Assembly: GCA_910589075.1 (NCBI GenBank)
Contig: CAJUSK010000010.1
Location: forward strand, 124,001-188,000
Origin: an uncultured Lachnospiraceae bacterium
Lineage (GTDB): Bacteria; Bacillota; Clostridia; Lachnospirales; Lachnospiraceae
Direction of reading: 5' to 3'
Length of the DNA stretch: 64,000 bases
Position numbers and translations under genes: made by a program. The notes below the pieces were generated by a model. That model saw only the letters and a program-made list of their open reading frames with translations. It had not been told where the DNA came from and did no database searches. Below, in pieces: positions 36,301 through 43,433 of this stretch (the first letter of the stretch is position 1; each line of letters starts with the position of its first letter).

Positions 36301-37033
36301 GGAGCTGGCGCGGAAAAGGCGCATCCCGATTCACATCTTTTACATAGGCAAGCATCCCCTGCTGCGCAGAACCCCCAAGCTGTATGGCTACAGATACGCC
36401 ATCTGTTAACCACCGTTCCAGATATGCCACCATCTCTGCCGCCTCTTCCGTCTCTGGCTGCACATGATGCAGATATACGGCTGTCAGAAATACTCTCGTC
36501 TGCCTTCCTTTATCCTGAGAAAACGATTGGCTAAAGTCAGTACACTGCTCCATGGCAGCGGCAAACAGCGCCAGGTTCTCTTTTCCCCACTGACACAACG
36601 CCTTTGCTTCTTCCGGACGATGCCGGAACAACGCCTCCTTACAAAGGCTTCCCCACACGGCCAGTCTCTGGGCCTCTGCATCCTTCCCTGTCAGAAACGG
36701 CAGCATCGGCTCCAGCTCTGCCCCACTGGCATTGTAACTCTCATGTACAAAAAACACCCACGAAGCCGCACCCCCTGCCTGCATCAGGAAACGCAGATAC
36801 CGCCCAAGTTCCTCCAAGCGTTTCTTTTTTTGGAGCCACTCCACATAGTCCCCGCTTCTTCTCCAGAAAGAAGCAAAATCCTGCCGCTCCACATTCTCCA
36901 GAAGCGCAGCATTTTCCGGGCACTCCATATCCAGATATTGTTCTGCAATCTCACGATTTTTCTTTGACAGTTTCAGGTGGTTGAATAACTCCTGCTGCAT
37001 CTGTTTTTCCTTTGTATCATCTTTCCCTAACAT
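33356..37033 (-). CDS. DUF4132 protein, first paralogue
   Basis: A protein of about 1,225 residues, homologous along its whole length to the next gene: both begin NREI(A/G)(E/Q)QYLDM and share RKFKSRQV, VPDLGF, FDYGPRTFTVRL, FRYMEDGSFNT and GLVHPLEL blocks. It therefore arose with its neighbour by tandem duplication. I place the start at 37033 (MLGKDDT), eight bases after GGGGG; the frame extends five codons further to 37048 without a better site. Only 52 bases separate the two genes. No catalytic motif is evident. Confidence 0.85.
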   Translation of the reverse strand: MLGKDDTKEKQMQQELFNHLKLSKKNREIAEQYLDMECPENAALLENVERQDFASFWRRSGDYVEWLQKKKRLEELGRYLRFLMQAGGAASWVFFVHESYNASGAELEPMLPFLTGKDAEAQRLAVWGSLCKEALFRHRPEEAKALCQWGKENLALFAAAMEQCTDFSQSFSQDKGRQTRVFLTAVYLHHVQPETEEAAEMVAYLERWLTDGVSVAIQLGGSAQQGMLAYVKDVNRDAPFPRQLLDTLRGKRGGINRGWVAVIAGCAFLAIRHSVRFERLLRLMVAADVQYAGRENTALQICMKIAGEDWWDERMAELEEMLPMEDDQYVTWCMRVGYDRGVRRMSAGNPEAVREAGRHMESEDYSALAEAVGDGNPTLYEELRASYKDVFCEKTTREIAGCYYPGQDEAAGYLQGKNGVDTLGSFMADWEGDHYLNEAAYRKIENLRKIGARFPYRRALVLEALRKGNGYFRQYRIAGREAFPEQETEAAAACPEFLRFDRGNHGQKDVRERTGSAEKNSLLTEEGQVGALVRLLEEEAVPVLMTLEALGGMADTLKEKQEKALFTGLCVKLLSEKVQSREDGWEAGMEEAVTKGSAAACCLALQVLAQDWVQYREQILSCAGNGARQVQALLLQICEERREWEPQILALLASKKAREREFAVLTVETWGIPSHLDKIKEALDKEKNKKVKALLEEVGEELEAQAAAEAAAAENPGQQQRIARERFAAGLLRGAAKRKVEWVMALPLPEVHCQDGTPVSPEYMLALCAVYGDMEKPGMDENVTKLVQPLDQKELSGYVCALYEGWLGTGGEAKKRWVLYAFSLHGGRDVVPELYKQIREWSENSRGAMAAEAVQAMVLHGSQEALLLVDQMSRKFKSRQVKNAAAAALEAAADQLHISRAELEDKLVPDLGFNRDMEQIFDYGPRTFTVRLNAALEAEVYDESGKRLKNIPAPGKKDDPEKAAAANSDFKQMKRQLRSVVASQKLRLEQALISVRFWQAEKWEELFVRNPIMHLFATGLIWGVYENGTLKETFRYMEDGSFNTVDEEEFAFPGDGMIGLVHPLELKEELDAWKQQLSDYDVIQPFAQLERPVYEVNEEEKGSNSKAVTRFYGTEVNGWTLSSRLLAAGWMRGEILDAGYYMEFYRSDGDAEAELTFSGSSVGYEFEDVMIHELHFYGHTETGEGASHQKMVQIPLSQVSPRYFSEIVLQVANVAETSGSEDKDV

Positions 37034-37359
37034 AACTTCATCCCCCATTTATCTCATTTATGATGCTTCTGAAAAGCCGGCCGCTTTTCATGCCTGCCCT
37101 GCGCCAACGTCACATGTTTCAACAGTCTTTCGCTTTCTTCTCCCCTTCTGCTTCCCACAGACAATCCCGCTCTGTCTGCATGGACACCCTCTGTTTCCCA
37201 CCTATCATACCATGAAGCCCTCTGTATTTTCAATGAACATTCTATGGTCCTTTGGGACATCTTCCCGCCATACCTATACATGCCATTTGAGCGCTGCACA
37301 TTTCATGATCCCGGACAGAAAAAAACACCGGAATACATGTGCCGTATCCGGTGTTAAAA

Positions 37360-38637
37360 TTATTTGTCTTTTTCTGCCTTCTCTTCTTTCCTCTCCAGCC
37401 TGTCAAAATAGAGAGAAGGCATATACGCATCGCTGAAATACCCTATCTGTTGTATCCCCATGGCCCGCAGCTGCGCCTCTATCTCCCGGTAATACATATT
37501 GCAGATAATCACGCCACAGTTTTCCGGCAGTGTTTTCAGTTCTTCCGGAGATTTCACCGTCAGCCCCTCAAATTGACTGCCCCACAGCTTTTCGTTGTTG
37601 TCACAGGTAAACAGCGGCGGATATTTCTCCCCATAGCACTTCATATAATTGCGGCACATATTGCCGGCGCCGAACAGAACCACCTGTTCATATTTTCTGA
37701 GGTCATTTTCTATACGAATCTGCATGGAAAAATAATCCAGATACGCTTTGTATACCGGAAAAAACACAGGCTGGATCATCGGGGGCAAGGTCACTGTCGT
37801 ATCTGTTGTCTCCAGTATCAGCCAGCCGTCAAATCCGCTTTCCCGCAGCCCTCTGACTGCCCCCATCCAGTCCATGGCAGACTGTCGTCCATATACATTG
37901 GTAAACGGCAGCAGTCTGGACATCAGATACCCGTTATTTTCAGTCAGGATCACTGCACGGATGCGTTTTCCCAGCGGCCGGACCATCTCCTGTATATCCT
38001 GTCTGCAAAGTCCGCAGACACCCGTATCCAGGCAGAATCCAAAACGTTCCCTGCCCGTTTCCCTGTTCAGGGCGTCCACCCACCGGGCGGCTTCCTCACC
38101 GTCCGAGCAGGCACCACGCACCAGATGTCCATGATAACTGTGGCACTGGTTTGTGAGCAGAATCCGGGTTTCCTCCCGTTCACACACATCTGCCAGAGAG
38201 AAGAAAAACGCCCGGTTCGTCTCCCACAGTTCTTCTTTCCTGATACCTGCCAGCAGAGGCTGCACAATGATTTCCTCACACCCGATCTGTTCACAGGTTC
38301 TGACGCACTCCACTGCAATCTTCCTAAGCAGGTCATTCAAACGGCCGCTTTCCGTCTTCGTCTCCATATCAATAAATGGCAGTCTTGCAACAGAGGGCAG
38401 AAATGCATGTGCCGCATAGTCATCCAGTACTTCCCGGAACTGTTTTCTTGCAATCGACGGTTTGAGCTGCCTTTCGCCTTCTTCCTTTTCAAGTTCACGC
38501 ACTGCCCACTCCGGAGACAAAAACAGGCCAAAATCAAACATGATTCCATGGATTCCTGCCTCTCGTAGCTGCCGGATACTCGGTCCCGGCTTTCTGCAAT
38601 CAAAAATAACGCCTCCCATGGCACAGATTTTTTTCAT
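37360..38637 (-). CDS. TIM-barrel / Rossmann-type fusion protein, role unknown
   Basis: A 425-residue protein. Residues 1 to about 300 resemble the AP-endonuclease-2/sugar phosphate isomerase TIM barrel (GIHGIMFDFGLFL, EEIIVQPLLAG, FGFCLDTGVCGLC, LILETTDTT), with acidic and His candidates for metal binding. From about 320 a nucleotide-binding segment appears, VVLFGAGNMCRNYMKCYG followed by FTCDNNEKLWG, as in sugar-modifying acyltransferase or methyltransferase partners in surface-glycan clusters. Start at 38637 after GGAGG. The broken cytidylyltransferase upstream fits a glycan setting. Confidence 0.65.
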   Translation of the reverse strand: MKKICAMGGVIFDCRKPGPSIRQLREAGIHGIMFDFGLFLSPEWAVRELEKEEGERQLKPSIARKQFREVLDDYAAHAFLPSVARLPFIDMETKTESGRLNDLLRKIAVECVRTCEQIGCEEIIVQPLLAGIRKEELWETNRAFFFSLADVCEREETRILLTNQCHSYHGHLVRGACSDGEEAARWVDALNRETGRERFGFCLDTGVCGLCRQDIQEMVRPLGKRIRAVILTENNGYLMSRLLPFTNVYGRQSAMDWMGAVRGLRESGFDGWLILETTDTTVTLPPMIQPVFFPVYKAYLDYFSMQIRIENDLRKYEQVVLFGAGNMCRNYMKCYGEKYPPLFTCDNNEKLWGSQFEGLTVKSPEELKTLPENCGVIICNMYYREIEAQLRAMGIQQIGYFSDAYMPSLYFDRLERKEEKAEKDK

Positions 38638-38695
38638 TGCATTCCTCCCGCTGCACAGACTTGTATCATAATGCATCTTTTGTTCCATCCTGTTC

Positions 38696-38980
38696 TCACC
38701 TGGCATCCCTTATAACGGCCTGCAACATGGAGGAACTGGTGCTCTGGGTATAGGGAAAAAATTCCAGATCCGATCCCAGCGTGCGAAGCTGTCGCTGCAG
38801 CCACATCCAGTACCCTTCCCCCTCATGGTCGCTGCCCGAAAACAGGCATCCGTACCGCAACGCCTTCCACGCCTCTACTTTGCTTGTGTTGTGGAAATCC
38901 ACCCTGATCACACGGTCCACATACCGGCACTGTCTCACGATCTCAAGCCGTTCCACAAACGGGATAAACGGCCGCTTTTG
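38696..38980 (-). pseudogene. Truncated TagD-like cytidylyltransferase
   Basis: About 95 C-terminal residues survive: QKRPFIPFVERLEIVRQCRY, then GSDHEGEGYWMWLQRQL and FPYTQSTSSSMLQAVI. These match the end of glycerol-3-phosphate-type cytidylyltransferases (usual length about 130-150). The nucleotide-binding N-terminus with HXGH is gone, replaced at about 38980 by IS66 sequence on the other strand. An open frame continues into the IS DNA to 39085, but that part is not homologous and the product would be inactive. Confidence 0.75.
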
Positions 38981-40137
38981 AAGTCCAGGAACACCATATC
39001 CGGGTATATGCCGGGGACCATGATACGGGAGGAATTCTGCGTGCACAAAGGCCTGCGAGGCTCCTTGACCACAGCATCCTGACACCGGAGCTGGCGGCGG
39101 CCATATTTAATGCCAAGTATGTCAATGCGGTCCCCTTAAAGCGGCTGTCAGAAGAATTCCTGAGGAATGATGTCAGCATCCCCCGCCAGGACATGGCGGG
39201 GTGGATGATACGGATCCATGAGTATTATCTGGGGCCAGTGCATGACAGGCTGAAGAAGGAGCTTTTAAAGAGCCACCACCTCCACTGTGATGAAAGCCCG
39301 TTTACAATGCCGGAACACGGCAAAGAGTATATGTGGGTGTGCCATAGCCCCGGAGGGGACGGCGGAGTGCCGGTCTACCTGTACGAATACCCGGGGACCC
39401 GCGGCACGGATGCCCTCAGGGAGCTGCTGGAAGGGTACCAGGGCACGCTGGTCACGGATGGATACCAGGTATACCATACCATGGCAGACGAACATCCGGA
39501 TGACCTGAAAGTAGCGGGCTGCTGGGCCCATGCGAGGCGCAGATACGCGGAGATTGTTAAGGCTGCCGGTAAAAACGGGCCTGTAACCCCGGCTCAGAAG
39601 GCTGCGGCGGAGGCAGTCAGTCGGATCGCCGCCATATATCATGTGGACAACATGTATAAAGACACATCAGCCAGTGAGAGGCTTAAGAACAGGCAAAGAT
39701 CCGTAAAGCCCCTGGTAGATGCTTATTTCAGATGGGTAAAAGAGCAGCTGGGTAGAAAAGGGCTGGATAAAAGTTCCAAACTTGTGGGGGCCTTGAATTA
39801 TTCCATCAACCAGGAGCAGTTCCTGCGGGTATTCCTGGAAGATGGGGCGGTTCCGCCTGACAATAACGATGCTGAGCGAAGCATCCGGTCCTTTTGTTTA
39901 GGAAAGCATAACTGGAAGATCATAGACTCCAAAAAGGGGGCGAAAGCCAGCGCCATGCTGTACAGCCTGGCTGAAACAGCGAAAGCGAATAGCCTGAAGC
40001 CATATGAGTATTTCTCCTATCTACTGACCCAGCTCATGAACTATTCTTGTGGAAATGTGCCGGAGGAGGAATTAGAAAAGCTAATGCCCTGGTCAGCGGA
40101 ACTACCAGACAGCTGCCGAAAAATGAAAGATCGATAA
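38975..40137 (+). pseudogene. IS66-family transposase (TnpC), 5'-truncated
   Basis: In-frame transposase homology begins about 38975 (EVQEHHIRVYAGDHDTGGIL) and runs through SILTPELAAAIFNAKYVN, HCDESPFTM, VTDGYQVY, GCWAHARRRYAE and DNNDAERSIRSFCLGKHNW to 40137. Full IS66 TnpC is about 500-540 residues; about 387 remain, without the N-terminal zinc-finger and leucine-zipper region. The tnpA and tnpB genes are missing. The catalytic DDE residues appear present, but there is no natural start. It ends the cytidylyltransferase gene. Confidence 0.85.
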
Positions 40138-40192
40138 ATCCATTGTCGTCCATTTTGGACGGCAATTTTTTTGACCCGGACGGGTTATTTAC
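38975..40192 (+). mobile_element. Remnant of an IS66-family insertion sequence
   Basis: Right part of the element, bounded on the left by the break in the cytidylyltransferase gene. On the right it is probably bounded by GGGTTATTTAC ending near 40192, which read inward starts GTAAAT as expected for an IS66 end. The left terminal repeat is lost, so the element cannot move alone. Right boundary is an estimate. Confidence 0.6.
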
Positions 40193-40275
40193 CATGTACT
40201 TTACGAACCCATACCCACTTCCCATTTTGTATCCTGTTATGCAGGATTTGGCTTCAACCTGTCAGCCCCCAAATA

Positions 40276-41130
40276 TTAATCACAGTCCACCCACAAAAGA
40301 TGCTTCCCACAATGCAGGCACCGGAACAGATACCCCTGAACGCTTCCACCATTAACCAGGGCTTCCAGGACTGTCTCTGAATCCTCTCTGTACATATTCC
40401 ACCCGCCGTCTTCCAGAATCTCCTCCACAATCCCCATCTGCTTCAATTCACGGTATCCCACATACCCCATAAAAGCACAGTAATCTCCGCAATGGGCCCG
40501 CCAATACTCCTGTTGCCAGCCACAATACCCGGGGGTCCGGTGAATGAGTTCATCCAGTTTGTCCGGATCATCCACTCCCTCGTCCACAGAATCCTCATCC
40601 TGAAATTCTCCGTCAAATTTCCGGGCCGCTTCGCCGTCAGCAATACACGCCGGGCAAAGGCAGTTTACTTCCTCCTCCGCATATACAGGACCACTGTAGT
40701 AGACAGGTGTAGGCTCTTTGCAGCACTCACAGAGCACCGGAGGATCGGCCAGGAGGAAAGCCTCCGTTTCCAACGGCCTAGGATGATATTTGAAAACAGG
40801 CAGTGTGGCAGACAATGCGGTCTGCACTTGATTCCCTGACGGACGCCGCAGCGCAAACCGATCCCCCTGCTCCTGGAGGCTTTGCAATCGTCCCAGCCGT
40901 TTTAACGATTTCCTGTCTTCACGGCTGACCAGTGGGCGCAATATTGTATAAGCTGTTTTGTACAGTTCCAGTGTTTCACATACATCCACCAGGACCCAGC
41001 GGGCTTCCTTCGTGTCCTGTGCCTCCAGTAAATCCTTAAACTCATAGAGCGCCTGTACGGATGCGACATCACCGCCCGACTGTTCGTATGCCTCCTTTAA
41101 CTCTATATACTTTGTCTGATATTCGTTCAT
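40276..41130 (-). CDS. CbrC-family protein
   Basis: A 284-residue protein. Its C-terminal 180 residues match the CbrC/UPF0167 family: VFKYHPRPLETEAFLLADPP, a CECC pair, then YSGPVYAEEEVNCLCPACI, KFDGEFQDED, HRTPGYCGWQQEYWRAHCGD, and a final CLHCG. The paired cysteines suggest zinc binding. E. coli CbrC is linked to colicin E2 tolerance. The N-terminal 100 residues are an added helical, TPR-like region. Start at 41130 follows AAGGAGG; the longer frame from 41238 is rejected. Its composition is richer in G+C than the operon upstream. Confidence 0.85.
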   Translation of the reverse strand: MNEYQTKYIELKEAYEQSGGDVASVQALYEFKDLLEAQDTKEARWVLVDVCETLELYKTAYTILRPLVSREDRKSLKRLGRLQSLQEQGDRFALRRPSGNQVQTALSATLPVFKYHPRPLETEAFLLADPPVLCECCKEPTPVYYSGPVYAEEEVNCLCPACIADGEAARKFDGEFQDEDSVDEGVDDPDKLDELIHRTPGYCGWQQEYWRAHCGDYCAFMGYVGYRELKQMGIVEEILEDGGWNMYREDSETVLEALVNGGSVQGYLFRCLHCGKHLLWVDCD

Positions 41131-41242
41131 CCGATAATCCTCCTTTACATTGTTATTTTTCGTCATAATACAAAAAACAAAAGATTTCCTGGCTGTTTGA
41201 AATATCTGAAAAAAATTTTGGTATGGCAGTCTTAACAAAATC

Positions 41243-42589
41243 TCACATGGAAATCATTTTATTCTGAAACAACTCCTCTTCATAATCTATCTGAGTTTGC
41301 AAATTCTGCAAGCTCAGCCCCGTATCCTCATTCATTATTATGCGAAACATTTCTGTATATTCTTTCAACTTTTCTAAACTCCAATTATGCTCATATTTCA
41401 TTTGCCTACGCAAATCCCTCAGTTTTAAACAGGTTTTTGACCTCTGGTACAGCTTCAAAGCATATGCCTCTACTTTTAGGAAACGTGTCAGAAATAATGT
41501 ACCAGCGCTGGCTACCATTGCTACAATTCTCATACCCACTTCAATCTCCTTGACAAAACTCAGAGCCATGCAAAGCAGCGGCATCACACTGGCTGTTACC
41601 AGCAAACAATTACAGATTTTCATATTTTTCTTATACTTTTTTCGACAAATATCAAATTCTTTAATCTTCTTTTTAATATCCTTTGTTAAACACTTTCTTT
41701 GATATTGTAGTAAATCTCCACTTTCAGACCATTCACTCTTCGTCTTTTGAAATCCTTCTAAAATGATTTTCTGAAAGCCTTTCTTCCAGAGGCAATAATC
41801 CTCTATCTCTTGTGGGGTCGGCTCGCCTCCTTCTATCAACTTTTCCAAAAAACTAGCAGCTTTTCTACTCCCCCATCTCAAGTCCTTCCATGCATCATCC
41901 CACTCTTGTATTGTCATTAGTTGATCCGGCAAGTGAAGACGATCCACTATTACAATATATTTACCCTGCGGCGGTTGTCCGTCCACATCCCGATATTCTT
42001 CCTCCGCTTTCGTCAATTTTCCCTCATAAAAACTGGCCCGCAAAAAAGGTGGCAGTAAAACCTCTCTCTGATCAGAAAAATAATAATCATCCCCAAATAC
42101 TTCTTCAAAATCCAGGCAAGGTATATCCGGTAGAAGAACAATTTCTAATAATATCAGTTCCTTCTTTCTGAGAAAATATTCCTTAGGACAACTAACTTTT
42201 GATGTAGAAGTAAAAGAGCAAGTTTTACCGCTAGAAATCATTTCTTGTACGGATATCCCTCTATCCACACGGTATAATCTCTGTATTTCACTGCTATTTT
42301 TCTCTGCACTCACACTCTTGTACATAGCTCGGAAAATTTCATAATATACCTCCACCACCTTCTCAACTTCCAAAAAAATCTGTGGTTTCAAGCTATCTCT
42401 ATCCTCAGCAATTCTTTCCTTCTCATTTTCTATACCATCAAACATAAGACAATTCATGGTTTTATATGCATGGGGATTTCCGTAGAATCCTGTCTCGTTT
42501 TCACTCTCAGAAAATCTAACATTATTTATTCTTTTTCGTGTATCCCCTTGATAAAAGCGAATTGCATTTATCTCCTTCTTTGTAAACAC
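41243..42589 (-). CDS. ADP-ribosyltransferase-like protein with C-terminal two-helix membrane module
   Basis: A 448-residue protein. The N-terminal half shows the order expected of R-S-E ADP-ribosyltransferases: LYRVDRG with Arg107, FTSTSK with the STS at 128-130, and DQREVLLPP with Gln174-X-Glu176. The C-terminal part has a charged helix, two membrane helices at about 326-347 and 352-370, and a long helix rich in Lys/Arg, resembling SLATT-type 2TM effectors. It would sit in the inner membrane with the transferase in the cytosol. Start is GTG at 42589, seven bases after AAGGAG. Third gene of an A+T-rich operon. The assignment is motif-based and unverified. Confidence 0.6.
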   Translation of the reverse strand: MFTKKEINAIRFYQGDTRKRINNVRFSESENETGFYGNPHAYKTMNCLMFDGIENEKERIAEDRDSLKPQIFLEVEKVVEVYYEIFRAMYKSVSAEKNSSEIQRLYRVDRGISVQEMISSGKTCSFTSTSKVSCPKEYFLRKKELILLEIVLLPDIPCLDFEEVFGDDYYFSDQREVLLPPFLRASFYEGKLTKAEEEYRDVDGQPPQGKYIVIVDRLHLPDQLMTIQEWDDAWKDLRWGSRKAASFLEKLIEGGEPTPQEIEDYCLWKKGFQKIILEGFQKTKSEWSESGDLLQYQRKCLTKDIKKKIKEFDICRKKYKKNMKICNCLLVTASVMPLLCMALSFVKEIEVGMRIVAMVASAGTLFLTRFLKVEAYALKLYQRSKTCLKLRDLRRQMKYEHNWSLEKLKEYTEMFRIIMNEDTGLSLQNLQTQIDYEEELFQNKMISM

Positions 42590-42621
42590 CTAATAACTCC
42601 TTCCGCTTCTCAAGATTATTC

Positions 42622-43416
42622 TTATTGGTACAAGTCCCAATAGTCTTTTTCCTCAATTTTATCCCTCTCATCCTGATAATATTGACATGCACAAAACTTG
42701 ATATATTGATATCCATTGATTAATTGATAATTGGGAATCTCTGTTTTCTCACTCAAATGTTTAATCCATCTCTCCATATAAACCGGAGAAATAGTTCTTG
42801 TTTTTAAATACAAATAAAACTCATCAAAAAACAAATCCAAAGGAAGTAGCAAAAAAATAGCACACATTTCATGTTCGAAATTCTCTTGCCTTGCATATAA
42901 TTTAGGCAGAGAATATGGAACCGATTTCATATTTCGCTTTCTTACCTCCTCTTTTGACATATGTGAAACCTTCCAGTCAATCTCTCCCTTTACAATAATC
43001 TTTCCTATTTCATAGGCAATTGCATATTTTTGGACATTACTATAAGGCCCCAAATCATCCCACCAGACACCTTCGATTTGGCTATTATCCACAAGAATCT
43101 TTCTGACAACTTTATCATTATGGTCATGATCTATCTCATATTGTAGCTGCGCAATATTTAAATCAATTTCTTCTGTTCCACCTTGATTCAGATTCTTATA
43201 AGCTATCTCAATCCCCTTATCGTGGGCTATTTTCTCAATATCTATAGGAAAAATGATCTTCCTTTCTCCATAGCATGTTTTCAATATATCATTACAAATC
43301 TTCTGCAAATCATATACGCGTTGCATCATATTTTCCAGCGCCGTATGTAATCCATCCATCCCGTTTTTATCACTACTTTGAGATTCATTTTCCTTCATCC
43401 TTATTTCATCTCCCAT
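42622..43416 (-). CDS. ImmA/IrrE-like protein with a degenerate protease site
   Basis: A 264-residue protein whose plan follows ImmA/IrrE-family metallopeptidases: a DIEKIAHDKGIEIAYKN lead-in, an ILVDNSQIEG strand, and the helix KYAIAYEIGKIIVKGE where HEXXH should be. Here it reads Y135-E-I-G-K139, so both zinc-binding histidines are lost. A later EHEMCAIFLLLPLDLFFDE helix corresponds to the usual EXXANXFAAXLLMP. It is therefore probably a binding adaptor, not a protease. Starts at 43416 eight bases after AAGGAG, 17 bases behind the large ATPase gene. Confidence 0.6.
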   Translation of the reverse strand: MGDEIRMKENESQSSDKNGMDGLHTALENMMQRVYDLQKICNDILKTCYGERKIIFPIDIEKIAHDKGIEIAYKNLNQGGTEEIDLNIAQLQYEIDHDHNDKVVRKILVDNSQIEGVWWDDLGPYSNVQKYAIAYEIGKIIVKGEIDWKVSHMSKEEVRKRNMKSVPYSLPKLYARQENFEHEMCAIFLLLPLDLFFDEFYLYLKTRTISPVYMERWIKHLSEKTEIPNYQLINGYQYIKFCACQYYQDERDKIEEKDYWDLYQ

Positions 43417-43433
43417 AGTATTTTCTCCTTCTA

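Noticed and set aside
38981..39085. N-terminus of the cytidylyltransferase (frame beginning MSGCCGQG)
   Set aside because: This part is antisense IS66 sequence, with none of the family's nucleotide-binding residues.
39193..40137. Complete transposase gene starting at the internal ATG
   Set aside because: Homology to IS66 TnpC continues upstream in frame to about 38975 without a start codon, so the ATG at 39193 is internal to a truncated gene.
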